Shown: one piece after another, positions 25,479 to 32,701 of the stretch
How the letters are laid out: every line of letters starts with the position of its first letter
How positions within the stretch are numbered: the first letter of the stretch is position 1
NCBI GenBank assembly: GCA_020200025.1
Contig: JAIVJN010000026.1
Coordinates: forward strand, 1-33,638
Source: Acidobacteriota bacterium
GTDB lineage: Bacteria; Acidobacteriota; Vicinamibacteria; Vicinamibacterales; UBA2999
Direction of reading: 5' to 3'
DNA length: 33,638 bases
Position numbers and translations under genes: made by a program
The notes under the pieces: generated by a model
What the model saw: the letters and a program-made list of their open reading frames with translations, nothing else
What the model was told of the DNA's origin: nothing
Database searches by the model: none

Positions 25479-25695
25479 CCAGGTGCGACAGGTGCTTTGA
25501 CCAGGTGCGACCCGTGCGAACAGGTGCTTGGGTACTTTGGTGCGAGTGCTACCGATGCGGGCACCCGAACCCAGTATCCAAGCACCTGTTGCACCCGCAC
25601 CTAAGCACCTGTCACACCCGCACCCGAGTACCCCAGCACCTGTCACATCCGCACCCGAGTACCCCAGCACCCGTCGCACCTGTCGCACCCGTTCA
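25479..25695. repeat. Repeat-rich spacer between serA and serC (31-bp tandem units and inverted copies)
   Basis: The right part holds imperfect tandem units of 31 bp (25604-25634 and 25635-25665 differ by one base, with partial copies on both sides), built from CACCTGTC and GCACCCGAGTACCCC words. The left part (25480-25545) carries the reverse-complement words AGGTGCGACAGGTGC and ACAGGTGCTTGGGTAC. The spacer could thus fold into a large imperfect hairpin. No protein-coding sense is evident. Spacer regularity is wrong for a CRISPR array. Confidence 0.8.
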
Positions 25696-25701
25696 ATCTA
25701 G

Positions 25702-25707
25702 TACAAT
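25702..25707 (+). promoter_or_regulatory. Possible -10 (TACAAT) close to the serC start
   Basis: TACAAT lies nine bases before the ATG at 25717 and no ribosome binding site is present. This would give a very short or absent leader and an independent serC promoter downstream of the repeat spacer. Confidence 0.45.
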
Positions 25708-25716
25708 CCCCCGGTC

Positions 25717-27369
25717 ATGGCCACGACCGTTCATCGCATCTTCAACTTCTCGGCCGGCCCGGCCGTGTTGCCGTTGCCGGTCCTCGAAGAAGCGCAGCGC
25801 GATCTCGTCTCGCTGCCAGGCGTCGGGATGTCGATCCTCGAGATCAGCCACCGCTCGAAGGCCTTCGAGGCCGTGCTGGCGAAGACCGAAGCGGACCTCC
25901 GGACGCTTGGCGGCGTACCGGATGGCTACAGGGTGCTTTTCCTGCAAGGCGGCGCGTCGTTGCAGTTCTCGATGGTCCCGCTCAATCTACTTGCCCCCGG
26001 CGCGACGGCCGATTACATCGTCACTGGCGCGTGGTCGCAGAAGGCGGTGAAAGAGGCGCAGCGGGTTGGCACGGTCCATATCGCCGGCACCACTGAGCAC
26101 GAGCAGTTCACACGTATCCCTCGACAAGACGAGCTGAGGCTGACGCCCGGCGCCGCCTACGTGCACTTCACGACGAACAACACGATTTTCGGGACCGAGT
26201 GGCAGCGCGAGCCAGACGCTGGCGCGGTACCACTCGTGGCAGATACCTCGTCGGACATGTTCAGCCGTCCGATCGATATCGCGAAGTACGGGTTGATTTA
26301 TGCCGGGGCGCAGAAGAATCTCGGACCATCCGGCGTGACCTTGGTGATCGTCCGCGACGACCTCCTCGGGCGCTCCTCGAAGTCGTTGCACACGATGCTG
26401 AGCTATGCAGTTCAGGCAGAGAACGGCTCGATGTACAACACGCCGCCGTGCTTCGGAATCTATCTGATGGGTCTTGTCGCAAAATGGGCGCTGGCGCAGG
26501 GTGGTTTGACGACCATCGGCGACACCAACGCACGCAAAGCGGCGACGCTGTACGCCGAAATCGACCGAACGGGCTTTTATCGAGGCACGGCACGCGAAGA
26601 CAGCCGCTCGCGCATGAACATCACGTTCCGGCTCCCGAACGAGGAGCTCGAGAACGTGTTCGTCAAGGAATCGACGGCCGCGGGCTTCGACGGCCTCAAA
26701 GGCCATCGCTCGGTCGGCGGCATGCGTGCATCGATCTACAACGCGTTCCCCGAAGAGGGCGTCGACAATCTCGTCGCGGCCACGCCGACCGCGTCGGCTC
26801 CCGCGGCGACGGCCGCGCCGCTGGGGATCGGGCGGTGCTTGCGTGCCATCGCCGCCCGCGTCGGTGGGGCTGGCCGGAGCGAGGCCGCTGGCCGCTTCCA
26901 CAAAGCCGCGCCAGTGCTCGAGCACTTCGGGCGCGCGTCCGTGAATATCGAGCCACGTCAGCGCGTCCTCGAATGGACCGCGATGCATGAGCGCACGTTT
27001 GGCCCGAGGCGACGAGTCGAGCTCCAGCAATCGACGCTGCAGAGAAAGGATCTGACGCAGGCGCTCGGTGTCGCGCCGCGCCACCGGCAAAATGCCGATC
27101 ATCAACAGCGGCTCCTTCGGCGGCCGCGGACGGCCGCGCGGCGCCGGTACGGGGTCGACAATCGGCTCCGATTCGAGGTCGAACAATCCGGGCCGCCGCC
27201 GCGGCATCAACCCCAGCGGCACGAGCAGGGTGCCGAGCAGCACCGGATTGGTGAGCGTGGCAGGAATGGTTGGGAATCGTCGCCGATAGGTGTCGAGCTG
27301 AGCGAGGGCAGGCCACAAGCCATTTCCGCCGTCGCGCTCCAGCAGATCGGGCGTGACCGCTTGCAATAA
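25717..27369 (+). CDS. serC: Phosphoserine aminotransferase, C-terminus abnormal
   Basis: PLP enzyme converting 3-phosphohydroxypyruvate and glutamate to phosphoserine, the second step after SerA. It starts with the classic RIFNFSAGPAVLPLPVLEE and contains GMSILEISHRS, FLQGGASLQF, THFTTNNTI-like VHFTTNNTIFG, DTSSDMFSRPID, and YAGAQKNLGPSG with the Schiff-base Lys200. NTPPCFGIYLMG and GGMRASIYNAFPEEGVDNLVA near the end are also present. Real SerC sequence stops at about residue 354 (near 26780), a handful of residues short of the normal end. The next roughly 195 codons to 27369 are antisense of pcnB. The enzyme core is complete, so function would survive if the tail is only an assembly effect. 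Confidence 0.87.
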   Translation: MATTVHRIFNFSAGPAVLPLPVLEEAQRDLVSLPGVGMSILEISHRSKAFEAVLAKTEADLRTLGGVPDGYRVLFLQGGASLQFSMVPLNLLAPGATADYIVTGAWSQKAVKEAQRVGTVHIAGTTEHEQFTRIPRQDELRLTPGAAYVHFTTNNTIFGTEWQREPDAGAVPLVADTSSDMFSRPIDIAKYGLIYAGAQKNLGPSGVTLVIVRDDLLGRSSKSLHTMLSYAVQAENGSMYNTPPCFGIYLMGLVAKWALAQGGLTTIGDTNARKAATLYAEIDRTGFYRGTAREDSRSRMNITFRLPNEELENVFVKESTAAGFDGLKGHRSVGGMRASIYNAFPEEGVDNLVAATPTASAPAATAAPLGIGRCLRAIAARVGGAGRSEAAGRFHKAAPVLEHFGRASVNIEPRQRVLEWTAMHERTFGPRRRVELQQSTLQRKDLTQALGVAPRHRQNADHQQRLLRRPRTAARRRYGVDNRLRFEVEQSGPPPRHQPQRHEQGAEQHRIGERGRNGWESSPIGVELSEGRPQAISAVALQQIGRDRLQ

Positions 27370-28143
27370 GCCATGCGCGGCCAAGCCGCGAAACGTCTTC
27401 TCGGCAGCGCCCGACCGCAGCACTTTGTAGTACTCCTCGATCAGCCGCGCCGGCGAGGCAAGGGCGAGCCGCTCGCCGTGCGCACCGAGCGCGTGGACGA
27501 TGGGCTTGTCGAGCGTGAAGTCGAGGCGTGCCGCCATGGCGACCGCCCGGAACATGCGAACCGGATCTTCCTGGAATCGCTGATTCGGATCGCCGATCGA
27601 GCGGATGAGACCCGCCCTGAGATCCTCGAGTCCGCCGACATAGTCGATGATCGAGAACGTGCCGATGTCGTAGAAGAGCGCGTTCACCGTGAAGTCCCGG
27701 CGGAACGCATCTTCTTCGGGTGTGCCGAAGGTGTTGTCGTGACGGATGAGCAAGTCCTGCGAGCTCTCGTCGCCAGAATCGGTGTCCGGGGGCGGCTCTG
27801 CCGGCTCGTTCTCCGTCCCCGGCGGAACGTGCCGCCTGAACGTCGCCACCTCGATGGCTTTGTTGCCGAAGCGAACGTGCGCCAGGCGAAAGCGCCGGCC
27901 GATGATCCAGCAGTTGCGAAACAGCTTCTTGACTTGATAGGGATGCGCCGATGTCCCGATATCGAAGTCCTTGGGCCGGCGGCCGAGAAGGAGGTCGCGA
28001 ACGCTTCCGCCCACGAGGTATGCGGCGTAGTGGAACTGATGGAGCCGGTGGAGCACTTTGAGGGCATCCGGGTCGATATCCCGGCGCGAAACCGTGTGCT
28101 CGGCGCGCGGCACGATGACCGGATCAGGCATCCGGACAGTCAT
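25987..28143 (-). CDS. pcnB: Poly(A) polymerase / tRNA nucleotidyltransferase-family protein (PcnB-type), C-terminus abnormal
   Basis: Class II nucleotidyltransferase adding A residues to RNA 3' ends (or CCA in related enzymes). Head-domain motifs are VGGSVRDLLLGRRPKDFDIGTSA with the catalytic Asp pair, and the RFRLAHVRFG strand. RRDFTVNALFYD, YVGGLEDLRAGLIRSIGDP and RFQEDPVRMFRAVAMAARLDF follow. The C-terminal Arg-rich tail is typical of PcnB. Starts possible are ATG 28143 and ATG 28131; the latter sits ten bases after a TACAAT and may be the true leaderless start. Native sequence covers about 450 residues to near 26785. The rest to 25987 is antisense of serC. PAP versus CCA activity cannot be separated with certainty by eye. 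Confidence 0.82.
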   Translation of the reverse strand: MTVRMPDPVIVPRAEHTVSRRDIDPDALKVLHRLHQFHYAAYLVGGSVRDLLLGRRPKDFDIGTSAHPYQVKKLFRNCWIIGRRFRLAHVRFGNKAIEVATFRRHVPPGTENEPAEPPPDTDSGDESSQDLLIRHDNTFGTPEEDAFRRDFTVNALFYDIGTFSIIDYVGGLEDLRAGLIRSIGDPNQRFQEDPVRMFRAVAMAARLDFTLDKPIVHALGAHGERLALASPARLIEEYYKVLRSGAAEKTFRGLAAHGLLQAVTPDLLERDGGNGLWPALAQLDTYRRRFPTIPATLTNPVLLGTLLVPLGLMPRRRPGLFDLESEPIVDPVPAPRGRPRPPKEPLLMIGILPVARRDTERLRQILSLQRRLLELDSSPRAKRALMHRGPFEDALTWLDIHGRAPEVLEHWRGFVEAASGLAPASPTDAGGDGTQAPPDPQRRGRRRGSRRGRRGRDEIVDALFGERVVDRCTHAADRAMAFEAVEARGRRFLDEHVLELLVREPERDVHARAAVFACRASIKARSVDFGVQRRRFACVGVADGRQTTLRQRPFCDKTHQIDSEARRRVVHRAVLCLNCIAQHRVQRLRGAPEEVVADDHQGHAGWSEILLRPGINQPVLRDIDRTAEHVRRGICHEWYRASVWLALPLGPENRVVRREVHVGGAGRQPQLVLSRDTCELLVLSGAGDMDRANPLRLFHRLLRPRASDDVIGRRAGGK
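26774..26800. other. Tail-to-tail junction without stop codons (serC / pcnB)
   Basis: SerC similarity on the plus strand ends at EEGVDNLVA (near 26780). On the minus strand the PcnB-type protein ends its Arg-rich tail (RRGRRRGSRRGRRG) at about 26785. No stop codon exists for either gene at the join and there is no spacer, the same layout as at 11.22 kb. A segment with both ends and any terminator appears to be missing. Confidence 0.68.
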
Positions 28144-28168
28144 TGTACAGCGTGTTACCATCGCGCAG
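28132..28168. promoter_or_regulatory. Very compact divergent promoter (pcnB / secreted TPR-like gene)
   Basis: Only 25-37 bp separate the two divergent start codons. On the plus strand TACCAT (28156-28161) lies seven bases before the ATG at 28169. On the minus strand TACAAT (28147-28142) lies ten bases before the ATG at 28131. Both suggest leaderless transcripts whose promoters overlap, with -35 regions reaching into the opposite gene's 5' end. Confidence 0.5.
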
Positions 28169-28969
28169 ATGAGGCGTGCGCTGACGGTTGCCGTGGTGCT
28201 GTGCCTGGCGACGCCAATCGTCGCCACGGCGACACGCGCCGATCTGGCGCGGGCGCGCACGCTCTACAACGAGCGCCAGTTCGACGCCGCCATCGCCTTC
28301 GCGGAATTGGCGCGTCAGACGCCGGCCACCGCCGACGCCGCGGCGGTGGTGCTGGCACGCTCGCACCTCGAACGCTATCGCGAGCGCGTCGATCCCGCAG
28401 ACCTGGCCGCCGCCCGCGCGGCCTTGGCCGTTGTCCGTCCGGTGACACTCGAATCGCGCGACCAGGTCGAGTTCCTGCTCGCCTCTGGCGCGTCCTTGTT
28501 TCTCGAAGACGAGTTTGGCGCCGCCGCCGAGCTCTTCGAGAGCGGTCTTGTCCAAGCGCAGTCGGATCCTCTGCTGCGCGACAGCATGCTCGACTGGTGG
28601 GCCAGCGCCGTCGAGCGTCACGCGGCCGGCGCCGACCGAGAATTGCGGGTGCTCGAGTTCACGCGCCTCGGCGAGCGGATGCTGCGCGAGCTGCAGAGCA
28701 ACCCGGGCTCCGCGCCGGCAGGCTATTGGGTGGTCGTGGCCGCGCGCGGGAGCGGCGATGCCCAGCTTGCGTGGAGCGCAGCCGTCGCGAGCTGGGTGCG
28801 CGCCCGCCTCGCCGGCGAACATGCCGCGATGTTGCGCGCCGACCTCGACCGCCTGGTCCAGGAGGGCATCATCCCCGACCGCGTCCGCCCGATGCCAGCC
28901 GATCAGCGCACGCAGGCCGAGCTCGACCTACGCGCCGAGTGGGAGTTGATCAAGCAGAAATGGCAATAA
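28169..28969 (+). CDS. Secreted helical (TPR-like) protein of unknown function
   Basis: The ATG at 28169 begins a signal peptide (MRRALTVAVVLCLATPIVATA), giving 266 aa; the track start at 28058 lies in the divergent pcnB gene. The mature protein is entirely helical with TPR-like pairs (ARARTLYNERQFDAAIAFAELARQ; ASLFLEDEFGAAAELFESGLV) followed by longer helices ending in ELDLRAEWELIKQKWQ. There are no catalytic motifs. Probably a periplasmic scaffold or adaptor. It converges on polA, and the spacer holds an inverted repeat. Confidence 0.8.
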   Translation: MRRALTVAVVLCLATPIVATATRADLARARTLYNERQFDAAIAFAELARQTPATADAAAVVLARSHLERYRERVDPADLAAARAALAVVRPVTLESRDQVEFLLASGASLFLEDEFGAAAELFESGLVQAQSDPLLRDSMLDWWASAVERHAAGADRELRVLEFTRLGERMLRELQSNPGSAPAGYWVVVAARGSGDAQLAWSAAVASWVRARLAGEHAAMLRADLDRLVQEGIIPDRVRPMPADQRTQAELDLRAEWELIKQKWQ

Positions 28970-28990
28970 ATCCCATTGCAGATCTTCAGA

Positions 28991-29149
28991 TTGCAGATTG
29001 CAGATTGATCGCAGATGTTCGATCGAAGAATCGATTGAGTCGCTTGTCTGATCGGGTCTATTGGCTCACAGGGTCCAATCGAGCGCCACCCAATCGAATC
29101 CACGAGCGTCAATCTCTCTCTGGGACAATCTGCGATCTGCAATCTGCAA
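28991..29149. terminator. Long inverted repeat between convergent TPR-like and polA genes
   Basis: The left arm (28991-29016, TTGCAGATTGCAGATTG...) is itself a tandem of GCAGATT words. The right arm (29127-29149, AATCTGCGATCTGCAATC...) is its near-perfect reverse complement. Between them lie ATCGA/TCGAT-rich words and no ORF. Likely a bidirectional terminator or a dispersed repeat, inferred from position. Confidence 0.65.
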
Positions 29150-29156
29150 CCTGAAA

Positions 29157-31841
29157 TTAATTCTTTGCGTCCTTCCAGGTCTCGCCGATCCCAACATCGA
29201 CATCGAGGGGGACAGCCAGCGGCACGGCGTTGGTCATCTTGTCGCGGACGAGCGTGGCGACCGCATCGGCCGCTGCGGCCGGCGCCTCGAAGAGCAGCTC
29301 GTCGTGCACTGTCAGGATCATGCGCGCCTCGGGGTAGCTCGACGCAAGCGCGGCGTGCACATCGATCATCGCGCGTTTCAGGATGTCGGCGGCGGTGCCC
29401 TGGATGGGCAGGTTGACGGCGACGCGCTCGGCCGCCGATCGGATCTGGCCGTTCTTGCTGGCAATCTCGGGGACCGGCCGGCGTCGACCGAACATCGTCT
29501 TGACGACGCCCGTGCGGCGAGCCTCGGCGAGCGTGTGGTCGATGAACGCGCGTACCCGGGGGAAGCCCGCGAAGTACGCGTCGATGAAGGCCTGCGCGGC
29601 TTGCTGGGTGACGCCGATATCGCGCGCGAGCGTGAAGGCGGTCTTGCCGTAGAGCAGCGCGTAGTTCACGATCTTTGCGCGCCGGCGCAGCTCGTGCGGG
29701 CTCAGGCCACTGCCGGCGCCGAACACCTTCAACGCCGTCTGGTCGTGGATGTCGTCGCCCCGCGCGAAGGCGGCGATGAGCGTCTCATCGCCCGACAGAT
29801 GGGCCAGCACCCGAAGCTCGATCTGCGAGTAGTCGGCCGAGATCAAGAGGTGGCCCGGCTCAGCGACGAACGCCCGCCGAATCTCGCGCCCGACCTCGGT
29901 GCGGATCGGGATGTTCTGCAGATTCGGATCGCTGCTCGACAGGCGCCCGGTCGCGGCCACCGCCTGGTTGATCGAGCTGTGCACGCGGCCGGTCTCCGGA
30001 TTGATGAGCTGCGGCAACGCGTCGATGTACGTCCCTTTCAGCTTGGCCAGCGCTCGCCACTCGAGCACCATACGGGGCAGATCGTGCGTCAAGGCGAGCT
30101 CTTCGAGGACTTCGACGCCCGTCGAGGGCGTCCGTGTCGTGCCGGTCCGTTTCAAGACCGGAAGCTTCAGCTTGTCGAACAGGATCTCGGCGAGCTGCTT
30201 CGGTGAGTTGATGTTGAACGCTTCGCCGGCTTGCGCGTAGATTGCCGCACTTCGCTCGGACAGCTCGCGGTCGACGAGCGTGGCCTGTGCCGACAGCACC
30301 CGCCCGTCGACGCGGACGCCAATCGCCTCGATGTCGGCGAGGATCGGCACGAGCGGCAGTTCCAGTTGCCGGTACACCGACTCGAGCTCGCCGCTGGCCA
30401 GAAGAGGCGCGAGCTCGGCGGCAAGCTGGAACGCCAGGTCGGCGCGCTCACCAGCGAAGTTCAGCAGCGATTCGACCGGCACTTGGGCGAAACGTAACGC
30501 CTTGACGCCCTTCCCACACACCTCATCTTGCGTCAACGCCTTGTAGCCAAGCTGTTCGAGAACAGTGGGCTCGAGAGCCTGACTCGACCGGGTCGCGTCG
30601 ATCAAATAGCTGGCGAGCATGGTGTCGAAGTCGAGGCCTCGCAGCGTGACGCCGTGGCGCGCCAGAACGACGACGTCGGCTTTGAGATCGTGGCCGACCT
30701 TCGCGATTGCCGCATCCTCGAGCACAGGACGGAGAACGTCGAGCGCTGCCCGACGATCCAACGACGCGCCGCTCGTCAAGCCCTCGTGGCCCAGAGGAAC
30801 GTAGCGCGCGTGCCGGGGCGCCACCGACACGACCAGGCCGACGAGCTGTGCCTGGCTACAGGTCGGACCCTCGGCGATCACGCGGAGGGAAAAGCGCCCG
30901 GCGGATGTCAGCTCGTGTCCGAGCGCTTCGAGCTCCGAAAGGCTCGCGATCAGCTGATAGTCGTTCGCGACCGAATCGGCCGTGGGCGCAAACTCCGTGA
31001 CGAGCGTGCGAAATCCAAGCTTCGCAAAGAGATCGTAGGCACGCTCGCGCGTGGGACCTCGGTAGCGGAACCGCTCGGGATCGAACGCGACGTCGACGTC
31101 GGTGCGGATGCGAACCAGCTCACGGCTCTGACGCGCGTCATCGCTGTGTGATTTGAGCGCCTCCCGATATTTCTTCTGCGTCACCTCGTCGGCCCGCTCG
31201 AGCAGCGCGTCGAGCGATCCGAACGTGGCGATGAGGTCGCGGCCGCCCTTTTCACCGATTCCGGGCACGCCTTTGACGTTGTCGATCGCATCGCCCACGA
31301 GCGCGAGCACGTCCACGACTTGCGCCGGCTCGACGCCGAACTTCTCGCGGACGCCCTTCGCGTCGTACCACGCGCCTTCGTCCCGAGGGTTATAAACACG
31401 CACATTCCCGCTCACGAGCTGGAAGAAGTCCTTGTCACCGGTCACGAGCGCGACCGAGAATCCCTGCTCGGCTGCCTGCCGCGCCAGGGTTCCCATCACA
31501 TCGTCGGCTTCGAACCCGGGTGCCGTGAAGACGGGGACACCGAGGGCGTCACAGGCTTGATGAATCCACGGAATCTGGTCGGCGAGATCGCCGGGCATCG
31601 CGGTGCGATTGGCCTTGTAGTCGGCGGCGAGCCCCGTACGGAATGTGACGTCGGAGAGATCGAACGCGCAGGCGATGAGCTCTGGTTTGTGGTCGGCAAT
31701 CAGCTTGCGCAGCATCGTGACGAACCCGTAGACGGCGTTGGTCGATCGTCCATCGGGACCGGTCAACCCGCGTATGGCGTGATACGCGCGGTACATCTGA
31801 TTGCTGCCGTCGATGAGGAACAGGGTGGGCGCGTCGGACAT
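29157..31841 (-). CDS. polA: DNA polymerase I with degenerate proofreading site
   Basis: Repair and Okazaki-fragment polymerase, 894 aa, complete. The 5'-nuclease domain (about 1-290) has LIDGSNQMYRAYHA, GFEADDVMGTLA, VTGDKDFFQLV and GVPGIGEKGGRDLI. The central 3'-5' exonuclease-like domain (about 300-490) lacks key acidic residues: the DTE of motif I is replaced (VIAEGPT region) and motif III YxxxD reads FAGER, although the LKxD of motif II remains. The polymerase domain has DYSQIELRVLAHLSGD (Asp670), the O-helix RRRAKIVNYALLYGKTAF and VHDELLFE (Asp847). The enzyme is therefore predicted to polymerise and nick-translate but not to proofread, as in Taq. The ATG at 31841 is 35 bp from the divergent lipoprotein gene. 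Confidence 0.96.
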   Translation of the reverse strand: MSDAPTLFLIDGSNQMYRAYHAIRGLTGPDGRSTNAVYGFVTMLRKLIADHKPELIACAFDLSDVTFRTGLAADYKANRTAMPGDLADQIPWIHQACDALGVPVFTAPGFEADDVMGTLARQAAEQGFSVALVTGDKDFFQLVSGNVRVYNPRDEGAWYDAKGVREKFGVEPAQVVDVLALVGDAIDNVKGVPGIGEKGGRDLIATFGSLDALLERADEVTQKKYREALKSHSDDARQSRELVRIRTDVDVAFDPERFRYRGPTRERAYDLFAKLGFRTLVTEFAPTADSVANDYQLIASLSELEALGHELTSAGRFSLRVIAEGPTCSQAQLVGLVVSVAPRHARYVPLGHEGLTSGASLDRRAALDVLRPVLEDAAIAKVGHDLKADVVVLARHGVTLRGLDFDTMLASYLIDATRSSQALEPTVLEQLGYKALTQDEVCGKGVKALRFAQVPVESLLNFAGERADLAFQLAAELAPLLASGELESVYRQLELPLVPILADIEAIGVRVDGRVLSAQATLVDRELSERSAAIYAQAGEAFNINSPKQLAEILFDKLKLPVLKRTGTTRTPSTGVEVLEELALTHDLPRMVLEWRALAKLKGTYIDALPQLINPETGRVHSSINQAVAATGRLSSSDPNLQNIPIRTEVGREIRRAFVAEPGHLLISADYSQIELRVLAHLSGDETLIAAFARGDDIHDQTALKVFGAGSGLSPHELRRRAKIVNYALLYGKTAFTLARDIGVTQQAAQAFIDAYFAGFPRVRAFIDHTLAEARRTGVVKTMFGRRRPVPEIASKNGQIRSAAERVAVNLPIQGTAADILKRAMIDVHAALASSYPEARMILTVHDELLFEAPAAAADAVATLVRDKMTNAVPLAVPLDVDVGIGETWKDAKN

Positions 31842-31876
31842 GGAGCGTAGCCCAGTATTATCATTCGAATCTGTCC
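31842..31876. promoter_or_regulatory. Short divergent promoter between polA and lipoprotein gene
   Basis: The 35-bp spacer contains GTATTATC. It reads as TATTAT (31856-31861) on the plus strand, 15 bases from the ATG at 31877. On the minus strand it reads as GATAAT (31862-31857), 15 bases from the polA ATG. One A/T-rich core could thus serve as -10 for both directions. Confidence 0.45.
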
Positions 31877-32701
31877 ATGGTCGTCGGGTCGCGCCGTTGC
31901 GCGCCTCTCGTGTTGCTCGCTCTGCTGGCGCTAGTCACGCTCAACGCCTGCAGTGGAACGTTCTCGCGCAAATACGAGTACGAAGAAGACGTGTATCTCC
32001 GCATCGATGGCTCGGCGACCATCTACGTCAACGCGTCGGTGCCAGCCCTGGTCGCCTTGCGCGGCGCGAGTCTCCCCCTCGACCCATTGGCGCGGTTGGA
32101 TCGGCAGGACGTGCGCGCGCTCTATGAGTCACGCGTGAGCGACGTCGCCAGCGTCACCCTGTCCCGGCGCGACAACCGTCGCTATGTGCACGTGCGAATC
32201 ACGGTGGCGGATATCCGCCGACTCTCGCAGACCGCGCCGTTCGCGTGGTCGGCCTATCACTTGTCGGTCGGCCCCGAGGGTGACCTGATCTACGAGCAGA
32301 ATGTCAGCGCCGCCACGGGACGCGAGGTGGGGGAGGTCGGATGGACCGGCTCTGAGCTCGTGGCCTTCCGCCTGCACCTGCCGAGTCGAGTGCTCGACGA
32401 GAATTCCGAAACGGGCAACGTGGAGCGCGGCAACATCGTCGCATGGGAACAGCCGCTCCGAGCGAGAGTGCGCGGAGAGCCGATCAATATTCGCGCGGTG
32501 ATGGAGCGCGACTCGATCCTCGCCAAGACCCTGACGCTTTTCGCCCTGATGGTCGTGCTGGTCGGGCTCACATTCGCTGTTGTGGTCTGGTTGATCGTGA
32601 AGAGAGGCCGAGCGGACGCCGATGGGGCGGATGACCTGGTGCAGCCGAGTGGCTCGGGCCAGGCTGGGGGGGCAGGTCGGGCGGGTCGCCCCGGCGGGTG
32701 A
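31877..32701 (+). CDS. Lipoprotein with C-terminal transmembrane helix, LppM-like
   Basis: The 274-aa product starts with a hydrophobic signal and a lipobox (TLNAC, Cys about residue 25). A beta-rich domain (about 35-215) includes KYEYEEDVYLRIDGSATIYVN, VSRRDNRR-like TLSRRDNRRYVHVRI and FRLHLPSRVLDEN. One transmembrane helix (about 218-240, LFALMVVLVGLTFAVVVWLIV) and a short basic cytoplasmic tail follow. The layout resembles LppM/DUF3153-type proteins, but I cannot confirm the family. The last 17 residues (SGSGQAGGAGRAGRPGG) are encoded by a G-rich repeat tract and look like a recent C-terminal extension. Function unknown. Confidence 0.8.
   Translation: MVVGSRRCAPLVLLALLALVTLNACSGTFSRKYEYEEDVYLRIDGSATIYVNASVPALVALRGASLPLDPLARLDRQDVRALYESRVSDVASVTLSRRDNRRYVHVRITVADIRRLSQTAPFAWSAYHLSVGPEGDLIYEQNVSAATGREVGEVGWTGSELVAFRLHLPSRVLDENSETGNVERGNIVAWEQPLRARVRGEPINIRAVMERDSILAKTLTLFALMVVLVGLTFAVVVWLIVKRGRADADGADDLVQPSGSGQAGGAGRAGRPGG

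Noticed and set aside
25581-25690. 31-bp repeats as a short CRISPR array
   Set aside because: Units are head to tail without unique spacers, and inverted copies lie alongside.
25987-27369. Possible genuine overlap of serC and pcnB over 1.4 kb
   Set aside because: Beyond the join each frame reproduces the complement of its neighbour, with no SerC or PcnB features.
27373-29154. 593-aa plus-strand ORF
   Set aside because: It is the complement of pcnB followed by an out-of-frame reading of the TPR-like gene; low-complexity Arg/Ala-rich translation with no domains.
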